DNA from: Actinidia chinensis
Taxonomy: Eukaryota > Streptophyta > Magnoliopsida > Ericales > Actinidiaceae
Assembly: GCA_009663005.1 (NCBI GenBank)
Contig: CM018888.1
Span: 14,527,904 to 14,537,903, forward strand
Reading direction: 5' to 3'
DNA length: 10,000 bases
The notes beneath the pieces were generated by a model that was not told the origin of the DNA, ran no database searches, and worked only from the letters and a program-made list of their open reading frames with translations. The position numbers and the translations under genes are program-made. Of this stretch, positions 1 to 8,836 are shown piece after piece. Positions within the stretch are counted from its first letter, which is position 1. The number at the start of each line of letters is the position of its first letter.

Positions 1-1055
1 CTCCTTCATGTTCAAAGATCAGTTGAACAGTGACCTTTGATTAGATGAATTTATCAGCGTAGGTGGGACAGGAACTAGTCCCATGTAAAGAAGTAAGGTT
101 GGATCAAAAAGTATAAGCTAAAAACAAATATGCATAAAAAAATGGAAAAGAATTCTGTTAGATTCAACAGAAAAGGGATTACACGTCAAAAAGAAATTGA
201 TTATAGTCAATGATGTTCATATAACAATGCAATAGTGCCTCACTAATGATTTATTCCTACAATTCTACAAGTAATGGCATGTCAGATCCGGCTGACAGAT
301 AACTGTGCCATGGTATTGAGCATGATTTGGACACCCATAGAAGAGTCCCTTGTATCAATGTTGCCTTCTTGACGTACTGCTTCTCTTGAAGAATACTTTC
401 ATTTACTAAAAATTAAAAAATTGCACAAACAGCCGAGGAGTTATTACTTCTATATAAACCTAGTAAAAATGATTTGCTTGATTGTTCAAAAACCCTTTTT
501 GTCAACACAAATGAAGACATGATACTTTTGTGCGAACAAATTCACAAAGCCATGCCCCCACATTCCATGTTGTAGACCACAAGGAGAAAAATGGAGATAG
601 TGTAGTATTAAAAATTCCAAAATAGCACAAAATGTAAAAGAAAAACTGAACCAGTTTACTTTCTAACAGAATCCCATGACTAGAAGAATTTGCATCTCAG
701 TGACTCTGCGTATCTAAGAGAACACCAACTGCTACCAATTGGACTCCAAAGAGAGAAATGTTAATATGGAAGGCAGACAAAATGTACCCTCATCTTCAGA
801 TGTTGCTTCCTTAATTTGGCGAATCTCTTCGCTCTAGTTCGTCATGCTTCTCCCTTCCCGCATGAGAAAATAGCCTCTACACGTTTGGATTGATGTACAG
901 AAAAATAATGCATGCATTGACGAGTTGGATAACGCTTTCACTCCCCATATAATACATATTTGCTATCCGATATATCAATTTGTACAAATAAATTATTCAC
1001 TTGATTTGGTTCTGCACTTACTTAACATGATTTTAGTTGTAATATTCATAACACG
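1..1055. other. AT-rich stretch without a recognisable gene
   Basis: No long open frame, RNA gene or repeat stands out on either strand. A TATA-like string (TATATAAA, near 451-458) occurs but nothing downstream of it supports a promoter. Around 780-885 the minus strand gives two short adjacent frames rich in Glu and Lys that could be joined only by a frame change, so this is at most a decayed coding trace. The base composition and many short A and T runs fit intron, untranslated or intergenic plant DNA. Confidence 0.6.
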
Positions 1056-1085
1056 GTGAGGAATTTTTTTTGGAATATAGACACG

Positions 1086-1448
1086 ATGGGGTTATTAGAG
1101 GAAAAAGCACTATCTCATCCACTTTTGGCAAGTAGGTACACCAGTCACCACCAACGCCCTTCTCCAAGCAGCTGGTCAGGAAGATCAAGAAGAGAAAAAA
1201 GAAGAAAACTAAAATCAATGAACAACAAATTGAACGAACCGCATTGCTTCAATGTGGCCTTGGGGTTTTCACCTTTGGTAGGCATTCCCAACAGTTACCA
1301 TCCTTGTCATCTGGAATCAAGGCTAATGCTTAAACGCAATGTCAGGAAGACAGCCCCACTATCAATGCGTAAACCAAGGGTTCTAAAACGTTCTGGAACT
1401 CATTATTTTGTCACAAACTTCTCCAACTACAATTGGGCAATGAACTAA
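1086..1448 (+). CDS. Unidentified 120-codon open frame, possibly chance
   Basis: This is the longest open frame in the window that is not made of low-complexity sequence. It runs from an ATG at 1086 to a TAA at 1446-1448. An in-frame GTG lies upstream at 1056, but a plant gene would be expected to use the ATG. The predicted protein is basic, with an Arg/Lys-rich stretch near residues 34-43 (SRREKRRKLK) and more Lys/Arg in the last third. It has no signal peptide, membrane segment or motif that I recognise. At this base composition a frame of this length is expected roughly a few times in ten windows of this size, so chance is a fair explanation. The local sequence is slightly richer in GC than its surroundings. 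I do not recognise a family and see no promoter or poly(A) signal tied to it. Confidence 0.15.
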   Translation: MGLLEEKALSHPLLASRYTSHHQRPSPSSWSGRSRREKRRKLKSMNNKLNEPHCFNVALGFSPLVGIPNSYHPCHLESRLMLKRNVRKTAPLSMRKPRVLKRSGTHYFVTNFSNYNWAMN

Positions 1449-1879
1449 ATAGCAAGTTTTGGTGGTTCCAGGATATGTTCTAGTTGAGACCGTAGGTTAC
1501 CAAGGTGTCTTCACTCTCCGCAATTCAGCTTTTTAATTTTAACAGCTAGGAATGTTGGTGACATCTTTTCACAATGAACATGTAACCAATAAAAAATAGC
1601 TCTTCAAGAATTCCAGACAAATTTAATTGCATAATCACCTGCCTCCCCTACAACCATATACCTACTGCATCTGAATGTTTTAATGGGCATCAATAATTAT
1701 AATAGATAAATACTCATGACAAACCATTTAAACCTCACTCAGAAGTCCAACAAGAATTGGCAGACTGCGCCTAAACTTTCAGGTGGCATAAGTTGTCAAC
1801 ACGAAAAAGATCATACCTCAATAGAGCATGCACTTTCCACACGTGTTCCTTAAGTTTTTAACACTCACCTCATACCTAA
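1449..1879. other. Non-coding stretch, no feature seen
   Basis: AT-rich sequence without structure that I can support. A plus-strand AATAAA lies near 1588 in a run of A residues but is not linked to a gene. Confidence 0.5.
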
Positions 1880-2283
1880 TCACATCAGTTCTTCATCGAC
1901 TCCCTGAAATTCACGTTGAAGAGAAGCCTTCATCATCATGTCCACTTTGTCCCATTGCTTCTGGCCTGAAAACGACTATCATTTCATCCAATGCCATACC
2001 ATCATTTGCGTCATCATCTCGCTCGTGAAATCATCCACTTCTGAATCATCAACAGTCAAGCAGCCTGCAAAATTTTGCATTGTTGCACGCATTCCCCATT
2101 AAGGCCATCTGCCGTCATCATGTCAATAGAGAACTTTGAAGTATGCAAGGATGGAGAACAGGAGACTTTGCAGTAAAAAAACACAAGCCTGATATTCTAA
2201 AGTTCCCCTAGGTAGGTCCTCGACCTCAGTTTTTCTCTTTTTGATTTCTTCAGCTTCATCATTTCTGCTTTTTTGGCCATGTC
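1880..2283 (-). pseudogene. Broken coding-like tract, possibly a decayed exon region
   Basis: Read right to left from a good 3' splice site at 2284, one frame begins with Lys/Met-rich sequence (DMAKKAEMMKLKKSKREKLR) and reaches a TAG at 2197-2199. The same frame is then open again for about 49 codons to a TGA inside the GCTGCTTGA string near 2058-2063. Beyond that, acidic segments are read only by changing frame: VDDSEVDDFTSEM, then DDDANDGMALDEM, then WDKVDMMMKASLQREF, which ends at a TGA at 1880-1882. A single protein would therefore need at least one stop suppressed and about three frame changes. Either this is an old pseudogene or it is chance in a stretch full of TCATCA repeats, which read as Asp, Met or Ser in every frame. 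In a second frame, the first part is open for 54 codons from the same splice site. No family is recognised. Confidence 0.22.
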
Positions 2284-2346
2284 CTGATTTGTAAAGAAGA
2301 AAATCAAAGAAAGGGAAAAAAAGAAAAAGAAAAGAACGAAAAAAAT
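2284..2346 (-). promoter_or_regulatory. Candidate 3' splice site with long pyrimidine tract
   Basis: On the minus strand a tract of about 50 bases made almost only of T and C (plus strand 2296-2346, GAAAG-rich) leads into ACAAATCAG followed by GACATGG. That is a textbook plant intron end. It is the best single splice signal I found and it sets the right edge of the broken coding-like tract to its left. Purine-rich simple sequence could produce the same look by chance. Confidence 0.3.
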
Positions 2347-2695
2347 CAACAGTATGAAAGTGCGATAGAAGCTCCAAATTAAAAATAAAAAATACCCCGC
2401 AGTATTCCTTTTCTCCTTTGGTGGTCATGGAAATAAGTTACTTTGATACCTTCGTTTTACTTTGGAGAATCCATTTTCAGGAGAAAGAAAAGTATTTCAT
2501 CCTGATAATCAACTACTCAAGAGCCGACTAGGTCAAACACCACCTAACCTCAAAGCATGACAAAATATTTTTAATGCACCATTTAAAAAAGGGAATATAA
2601 TATGAAACGAATAACAAGATAAAGGTTATTATTTATTGACAGACATACGAAGACATCATTTACATAACCAAACTTTTGGATAGAATTTCAGATAC
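2347..2695. other. Non-coding stretch, possibly intronic
   Basis: AT-rich sequence. On the minus strand a short segment near 2448-2493 is bounded by ATTATCAG and AAG|GTATC, but its only open frame ends in a stop after about 14 codons. I do not call it an exon. Confidence 0.4.
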
Positions 2696-2780
2696 CTGCT
2701 CTCCAGCAAGAGATTCTGGAACACTTTTCAAAAGTAAAAGGCTCTTGTTTCATAGGATCAGGTGCCAAAGATCTGACAAC
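2696..2780 (-). other. Candidate internal exon of an unidentified minus-strand gene
   Basis: An 85-base segment lies between a 3' splice site (AATGGTGCAG|GTTG) and a 5' splice site (AGCAG|GTATCTG). Only one of the three frames is open throughout, for 28 codons beginning VVRSLAPDPMKQEPFTFEKC. A second frame opens after an early stop and runs through the 5' splice site as LLKSVPESLAGEQVSEILS, so the correct reading is uncertain. Upstream on this strand lies a C-rich tract (plus-strand poly-G at 2818-2863), which would sit 40-80 bases before the acceptor. I recognise no family. Chance is quite possible for so short a segment, and only a transcript or a protein match could confirm it. Confidence 0.22.
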
Positions 2781-2817
2781 CTGCACCATTCAAGAGGTAG
2801 AATATATTACCATTTGG

Positions 2818-2863
2818 GTTGGGGAAGGGGGTGGGGGGGGGGGGGGGAGAGAAGGGGGGCGGG
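2818..2863 (+). repeat. Poly-G and G-rich low-complexity tract
   Basis: The tract contains GGGG, GGGGG, an uninterrupted run of 15 G (2833-2847), GGGGGG and GGG, separated by one to six bases. It meets the usual G-quadruplex rule several times over. It stands out sharply from AT-rich flanks. Such runs are unstable in replication and hard to sequence, so the exact length may be unreliable. A TATA-like string (TATAAATA, near 2872-2879) follows, but there is no sign of a gene start. Confidence 0.9.
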
Positions 2864-2898
2864 ATTTGCAGTATAAATACAACGGTAAATAAGAAGCT

Positions 2899-2918
2899 AA
2901 GGTCGGAGGACCGACCTT
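2899..2918. repeat. Short perfect hairpin
   Basis: AAGGTCGG and its exact reverse complement CCGACCTT are separated by the four bases AGGA. There is no T run after it and no other sign of function. Confidence 0.6.
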
Positions 2919-4912
2919 GTACCCCAGGCACCAGATCCAGCCAGTTCAACACCAAAACTATAAAACTAGTTTGGTGGTATAGAACCCCATGGTAGCCAGT
3001 ATTACAAGTGACATCACCGTCAAATTCTTGATAGTACCCATAGGCCATAAAATGTCAGCTAAGTAATGCATTGTTCAAAAGCAGAAAACTCAAGCAAAAC
3101 TAAGCCTTATCCCCCAATTAAATAGGAGTTGGCTACGTGAATCTTGTTTGCCGAAACAACAGCAAGACACGTACTTTCTCATCCCATTTTCAATGAAAGG
3201 TAAAGGCAGCTCCCTGTAAATACATAATTATAGCTATCAGCGAAGGACTGTAATCTTAGGGAATACAAATTTCCAAGGAACCATTTCTGCCATTTTCCTT
3301 AAATTTTTGGAACCTGCTAACTTTCCAATGATCTGATTATCTTACTCAGAGCACCCATTGTAAGAATTTTGCAGTTTTCTTCCTCATTTTTTTTTCTCAA
3401 CTGATGTCCTCCTTTTTGTTGCTCAAAATCAAAGTCCTTTTTTTTTTGTGGTAACTATTTATTATTTTAGGATTAAATTGACATAATGCACAAAATGTAA
3501 CCATTAATTTTTTACACTACTTTAAGTTATTTTTGTTGTTGGAGGGGGCTTGGTTTACATTATAGTCATGTTTATTCTACTTCTTTTTATGTCAAAATCG
3601 ATTGGTGTAGTAGAGTACATGGAACATAAATACCTCATCACAATAGAAATATTTTGACAAACTCGGGGATAAAACTAGGTAGAATCTTAAACAAAACATA
3701 AGGAATATAATCATAAAACAAATTGTTTATCCTCTGATCAAAATGAATCACAGTAGCTAAGTATAATGGTTGATAGACACCAACTAGAATTCAAACATGA
3801 AGGACTCTTCCATCTAACAATCATACCAAAATGGCAGCATTTGCAATTAACGCATTCTAATAAACATGTATACTAATATACAACATAAAATACACCATAT
3901 AGAGATAGATGATAAATACACACAAGTTGACAACCATAAGGATGAGACTTTTGACATACACACAAGGTAATGCCATGTTGTAATTTGTGAGAAATTTTCC
4001 TCCCTTTCAATAGGTTTCATAATTTTCACGAACTGTCCTGTCGAACTCAAATAAAGAAAATGAATTTTTGCTTCAATGTTGGAGAAATAAGTCATGGTCC
4101 ACAGATCTAATATTTTGATTATATTTTAAGATACTAAAATGAACCGCACATCATTTGTTTCATCTGAATCATAAGATCCCCTTCTTTTCCTTGCTTCAAT
4201 GGGCATGTTCCTGAGAGTTCAAATTTTCACAACTGAAAAATCCCCTGCACCTGAACGTTAACCTGATCCAAACAAGACAAACAAAAAGTAAACACGATGT
4301 TGAGCAACCAATGAAAACTAATTGTCCAAAGCCTGACTAACATACCAGTTGATTTACAGACAGTTCCGAGCACGCAGAAAACCAGTGAGAAGGAGTGTGG
4401 CATTTCTCCTTAATTGGAAGTATTAGCTACCAATCCCCTGCCAGGAATAAATAATGGTAAATTCAATAATGGGAGTTTAACTTATAAAGCCCTAACTGCA
4501 GGCATGTACAGTCAACATACATGGGTACAAATGATATAGAGACTGAACCAACATACATGCACACACTAGGAAAACACTAAAAAATCTAAACACATAATTA
4601 CGTAAATGCTAAATATAAGAAAAGAGGAGAGGAAGAAATGTGAAAAACAAAGAATAGTTGTTATTTTTAATTCCTACAAAACATTTTAATGCAAGGAAGC
4701 AATAAAAAGCATTACAAAATATCTAGACGCATATGGCTATTCTCTCACTGAAGGGCTTTAATGAACATAGATCCAAATTCCATGTTTCCACAAATGTGAT
4801 ATAAAGAGGACAAGTTTGATATTAAACCAACAAACAAACTTTTAAGTCATTTTGAGGATAGATAATGTATAGTACACAAGCTAAAGATTGAACATGAATA
4901 CTCGAAGTACAA
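2919..4912. other. Long AT-rich stretch without a supported gene
   Basis: No convincing gene. On the minus strand a frame of 40 codons follows a plausible acceptor (ATTTACAG) at 3213 and ends at 3090-3092; it starts ELPLPFIENGMRK and contains a CCC triplet, but no donor or family supports it. The minus-strand frame at 2758-3048 runs into the poly-G tract, which gives it a run of prolines, so it is not credible as a gene. Plus-strand pyrimidine-rich runs lie near 3378-3450. The rest, to 4912, shows only AT-rich sequence with short CA-rich patches near 3915-3965 and 4505-4570. Confidence 0.5.
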
Positions 4913-5032
4913 TTACACTAGCATCTTCAAACAATGTAAATCCACAATAGCACCTTTTGAGCCATGAGATAAGGCGTTGATGGCGCCAAATGAGGAACTG
5001 TAAGCCTTTGCTCCTTGAAACGCCCACATGAA
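4913..5032 (-). other. Candidate exon of an unidentified minus-strand gene
   Basis: After a consensus-like acceptor (GATGATTTGCAG|TTC) one frame is open for 39 codons to a TAA at 4913-4915. It starts FMWAFQGAKAYSSSFGAINA and continues with a Gly/Ser/Lys segment. The Gly/Ala/Ser-rich start looks more like coding sequence than most short frames here. A possible 5' splice site (TCAAAAG|GTGCT) at 4954 would give a 79-base exon, dropping the last third. The frame is also open upstream of the acceptor for some 28 codons, which weakens the boundary. I do not recognise the family and could not link it with certainty to the other candidate exons. Confidence 0.22.
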
Positions 5033-5665
5033 CTGCAAATCATCACATAGATGATATATAATTAGAAGCACAGCCCATATGAACCTCAATTGAAGCCTTC
5101 GGACTACAAGATTTGTCACACCATGACCGCCTTCATGTCCATTGACACACCAACCTCATGAAAACCGAAGTGTGTAATAAGCATGTCAGACAATTATTTT
5201 GTGTAACTCCTCTTTTGTATCACAGGGTAAAACTTAGCAGTCCTCAGGAAATTCAAGAGAAGGATAGAATGCATGTCTTCTCACGTCCGTCTTCTTTTCA
5301 AATCATTAGTAATCCTAAAATGACAGGATAAAAAATTTCAGATTTGCAACTCATGTAAATTAAAATTTTCCCACTGAAATATCCCAAGCATGCAAAACAA
5401 GAAAGGACTTATGCGAATCAGTAAACAGTACTTGTAAACTGATAACTCGTAACACAGAAGGTATTGCTATCCAACCGAATCAATATAACTATGAACTGCT
5501 TTCTTCACATTAACGCTCCAAATGCCACAAAAGCAATCAAATCTGCAACCTATAATTTTCACCACATTTAAGTGTCACAAAAAATTAAGAGAACAGTAAT
5601 CCTAACATGAGGAACAAGCAATTGGCAAATAACTGTACTAAGATGTTCACCCAGAAGGATAGTAC
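5033..5665. other. Non-coding stretch, no supported feature
   Basis: Short frames of 26-35 codons occur on both strands around 5225-5330. The plus-strand one follows a plausible acceptor, TTGTATCACAG. Since both strands look equally open here, neither is called. Confidence 0.4.
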
Positions 5666-5710
5666 CTTGCCATTTCCATCAGACAATGATCTCATGAGGT
5701 GCTTTCATAC
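5666..5710 (-). other. Candidate very small exon or untranslated exon
   Basis: The segment lies between ATCTGCATAG and GGCAAG|GTACT on the minus strand. As a 45-base exon it has stops in all frames. With a second acceptor (GTATGAAAG) it becomes 36 bases (5666-5701) and reads HLMRSLSDGNGK with no stop. This is too short to identify, and other pairs of AG and GT close together would be expected by chance. Confidence 0.12.
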
Positions 5711-6379
5711 CTATGCAGATAAAACATTATACTACAAATTGGTTACTAACCACATCAAAGATAATAGTCCTCAGCTTTGACCAAATAACATAAGTTCATA
5801 TGAACAATTACAAAATACAATGATAATGGATAAGACAACATCACATTTTTGAGAAACAATGTATATTAATGGCCAATAATAATAAAACTTTCTACAATAT
5901 CTTTCGAATAGCAGTGTTCAGAACTCATTCTCAACTGAGGTAACACCATATTTATAAATTACTTTGTTTCCTCTTCTATACCAGGTCGCCCCTAAGAACC
6001 TTACACTCTTACTTCAGCATAAAAAAAAAAGATTCCAGTTTATTGAAATACCATTTATTTGGTCATAAAAGTGTGGAAAAAATATAAGCGTGGAAAAACG
6101 ACGATTTGTTTTTCTTCAAAAGTTTTAAACAAAATAACCGCTCTCACTTCCAAAGAATGAGTGGGATAGCTGAAATTGTGTGAAATTGAAATTATGAGAA
6201 CAATAGCTTTGTTGAAACAACAAAATCCATAACTACTATCACTGATTCCTAGTCAAATAGTAAAGGAATCCCACATTCTGTATCGAACAAGTAGCAAATA
6301 ATGTCCCATAAAGAACAATGAACACCTACCAAAAACAAATGAATGGTAGCATGTGGTCTAGAACGCGAAGAGATGGTAC
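5711..6379. other. Non-coding AT-rich stretch
   Basis: No feature that I can support. There are a run of ten A near 6020-6029 and several T-rich and A-rich patches typical of plant introns or spacers. Confidence 0.5.
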
Positions 6380-6593
6380 CGTAGTTTCTCAGCTTGTACT
6401 CAGGAGAAGCTATTGCTGGAACACAGACTCAGCCGGATATAACTGGAAGAGATCGTCTACAAGCGATTTTAGGTTCACAGAAGCATAGAGGCCAAAAAGA
6501 ACTGTTTATAAAGACAAATCAGAGTGCTAAACTAATGAAGAAAGTAATTCGCATCTTTAAAACCTTAACAATCAAACCTGCACTGACCCAATA
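6380..6593. other. Stretch open on both strands, strand undecided
   Basis: On the plus strand a frame from TTG at 6394 (no ATG start) to TAG at 6594 reads YSGEAIAGTQTQPDITGRDR and stays hydrophilic and basic. A 3' splice-like string, GTAGTTTCTCAG, ends just before it. On the minus strand two other readings compete: a 36-base segment 6380-6415 bounded by GTGTTCCAG and CTACG|GTACC, reading IASPEYKLRNY, and an overlapping frame reading NLKSLVDDLFQLYPAES. At most one can be real. I recognise none of them. A plus-strand frame of this length is expected by chance many times in a window of this size. Confidence 0.15.
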
Positions 6594-6612
6594 GTGTGTG
6601 TGTGTGTTGTGT
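6594..6612 (+). repeat. GT microsatellite
   Basis: Seven GT units (6594-6607) are followed by TGTGT. The tract opens a cluster of simple repeats that continues with GGA units at 6617-6630. Confidence 0.85.
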
Positions 6613-6630
6613 ATGAGAAGGAGGAGGAGA

Positions 6631-6654
6631 GGGCCGGGCGGGCGGGTGGGTGGG
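6631..6654 (+). repeat. G-quadruplex motif with one- and two-base loops
   Basis: Six GGG blocks are separated by CC, C, C, T and T. Short loops of this kind are known to give very stable quadruplexes. The motif sits exactly at the start of the first copy of the tandem duplication that follows, and a second G-rich tract sits at the start of the second copy. Confidence 0.85.
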
Positions 6655-7114
6655 TCAACATACCAAATATCAACCACAGTATATTTATATTAAAGAGATC
6701 AGTTCTCTAAAAGTAAGTTTATTATACGTATAGAGCTCTTCAAACTATATAGATATTGCAACATATTAGAATTCGACGCCATTTAGAAGGTTTTATTCCA
6801 CTAACTAATAGGATAAGTTTTTTATTGTATATCATCAACCCATTGGACACCTTTCATGGTCAATGGCTATCATACTGGAAGGAGAGAGGGGGTGGAGGGG
6901 TGGGGGGTCAAGATGCCATATCAACCACCAGTAATTATATTAAAGTGTCAGTTCACTACAAGTAAGTTTCTTATCCATATAGAGCTCTTCGAACTAATAT
7001 AAACTACAACTAGTAGAATTTCGACGCCATTTAGAATGCCTTACTCCACTAACTAATAAGATAAGGTTTATTTATAACCCATGTGACCATTTCTAGTTAG
7101 TGGCTAATCATACT
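6631..7114 (+). repeat. Diverged tandem duplication, period about 248 bp
   Basis: Copy one covers about 6631-6877 and copy two about 6883-7114. Shared blocks in the same order include TCAACCAC, ATATTAAAG, AAGTAAGTTT, GAGCTCTTC (6733 and 6982), CGACGCCATTTAGAA (6774 and 7022), CCACTAACTAATA and ATCATACT. Each copy begins with a G-rich tract. The copies differ by many substitutions and short indels, so the duplication is not recent. Nothing in it looks coding; the 69-codon plus-strand frame at 6756-6965 spans the junction and the G tract. Confidence 0.88.
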
Positions 7115-8466
7115 CTCCGAAAACTCCAGCCCATCTTTCTCCATTGAGTCTTCTTTGCAAATCTCTCCTCTCCTCCTAATGGGGCACATCCGCTTAATTC
7201 CTCCTCAAATTCTTTTGTACATTCATTCCCTCATATGGAATAAGGAATAGTATTGTCGAAATAAGTAAGATGGACGAGTATCCCATCCATAACACGTACT
7301 GTAGTAACTCTCCATGTCTCGATTGTCCCCATCACACAAGATTACAATTTCCATTCCTTGAGAGGACTAACTCAAATCATGCCTAGCCTTATATTATCCA
7401 AGTGGTTTATGATTACATTTGGAAGTAACCGTTGCACAAAGTGTCCAACCTATTGACCAAAAAATATGGTATTACTATGCCAGTCACTTTCCTGTTTAAG
7501 CATTTGAGACTGGCATCAACAATCCTAAATAACAGTAAAGAAGCAACATAAAAAAAAAAAACCTCAACCTAAAGTCATAGTTCTAGTTCAAGAAAGCGCA
7601 CAACTGTACCACCATCGGGCTCCTTTAAGATCAAAGCAAAAAAAAACAAATTCCAGTCACTCCTTAAGTAGACAACCAGACCGGGGTATGACATATGCCC
7701 AGAGTGGAGTCCCCACTAAATTGGGCCATCATATCAAAATTCAAACAATACAATTCTTATTGTAGTTGCTATCTAGCGCATAAATTACTTCATTCGGTGG
7801 GCGTTTAGCTTCGTCCGCTTATAAAGTGTGTGACTAAGATCAACATTTGGCTTTAATTGGTTATCCGGAAATTTTGTAGGTCCTTGTGTTCAATTCATTG
7901 AGTCTCACACGCTCTTCTCATCTAGCCGATAGTGATATCGAAGCATATGAAACTTTTTTGCACCAAACTCCAATGCCACCCATGAGGGAGGACCAAGCTA
8001 ACCTTATGAAATATTAACTAAGGATGCACGACAAAAAATTGTAAACCATGCCAAAAGACACTAATTTCCATAAACCAACCAGGGGATTTGAAATCTTTCA
8101 AGACACGAAGCGATTATATGCTCATAGGACTATAACCACGAAGATTTCTCCCGTACTATAAATAACATAACCAATAAGAAATATTCATATTAAAATTAAT
8201 AAACCACCCACCCAGCATAACAAACAGTTGGTCGAATGAAACTCATGCATAAAATGTTCCATAATAACCCTTATTGATCAATGTGTTTATTGATAAAGCA
8301 TAACAAATTTCTTCTCGCCTCTATTTTGCTCTTATTTCCAATCCCAAGTTTCATAACATGGATAAAATGTAATGTAGTGTTTCTAGTTTTCCCACTCGCA
8401 TTGCACACATGGTATACTTTACATGACACACCTGTACCAGCATGACCTAGTGCGGGACCCACTGCT
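7115..8466. other. Spacer without a recognisable gene
   Basis: AT-rich sequence. A 21-codon minus-strand frame starting MAQFSGDSTLGIC lies near 7667-7732 but has no support. A run of twelve A is found near 7550-7561. The minus-strand frame at 8271-8534 crosses the repeat element at its right end and is not taken as a gene. The part 7790-7990 has a few strings that faintly resemble retrotransposon leader sequence, discussed among the rejected items. Confidence 0.5.
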
Positions 8467-8527
8467 CTAAAAATCGGCCGCCGAGCGCTGCCACCCGGCC
8501 ACCCGTTTACCGTCTTAACGTTTTTAG
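8467..8527 (+). repeat. Short GC-rich inverted-repeat element, copy 1, interrupted
   Basis: The element begins CTAAAAATCG and ends CGTTTTTAG, an imperfect inverted repeat, and its middle is GC-rich (GGCCGCCGAGCGCT, then CCCGGCC). It aligns in the same orientation along its length with the copy at 9578-9660: AAAAATCG, GCC(G/T)AGCGCT, GGCC, ACCG, TTTTTAG. Short elements with such GCCTAGCGC-like cores are common in plant genomes as I remember them, though I cannot name the family. The right end is where the larger element has inserted; the likely continuation of the flank, TTAGAGACC, is at 9427-9435. Confidence 0.65.
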
Positions 8528-8836
8528 GCCTCATTTGTTGCCGGATTGGACAAGGAGTCTCCGACTAATAGCCTCCGGACTACTTGGCCCCCGAATATTG
8601 TCGGACTGGATCTACGTGTATCCGTTTGTTTTTGTCTCCGGACAAAACTCTGGCATAGTGGTAGTCCCGTCTTGTCCCCTATGCGTTTGCTAACAATCGA
8701 CTGGACAAATAAATGAAATGACCCACATACCCCTTGTCCAAAATATTAAATAATAATTTTTATATTAGTGATTTTTTAACTATTTTGATTAAATTTTAAA
8801 CTTTTTTGATTTCTCGCTTAACGCGCTCCGCCTGCA

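Noticed and set aside
1966..1999. Intron between two coding-like pieces on the minus strand, bounded by GTATGG and TTTTCAG
   Set aside because: At 34 bases it is too short for a plant intron, and the downstream piece stops after ten codons in the required phase.
1828..2028. 66-codon plus-strand Ser-rich frame
   Set aside because: It is what TCATCA-rich sequence gives in any frame and has no other support.
2044..2125. C/D-box small nucleolar RNA suggested by ATGATGA on the minus strand
   Set aside because: No CTGA box at a suitable distance and no short terminal stem.
2758..3048. 96-codon minus-strand frame with a proline run
   Set aside because: The Pro run is the poly-G tract read on the other strand. 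The frame's first part competes with another equally plausible frame reading NLTVMSLVILATMG, so neither is favoured.
3847..4095. 82-codon minus-strand frame
   Set aside because: Cys/Ile/Leu/Ser-rich peptide typical of translated AT-rich spacer. No splice or start context was found.
6270..6300. tRNA suggested by GTTCGATAC on the minus strand
   Set aside because: The T-arm does not pair and no A-box or acceptor stem is present. No other tRNA-like consensus was found in the window.
7860..7960. Strings resembling a retrotransposon leader, with GTGATATCGAAGC where a tRNA-Met primer site TGGTATCAGAGC might be
   Set aside because: The match needs several changes and an indel, no long terminal repeat is found to the left, and no gag or polymerase follows.
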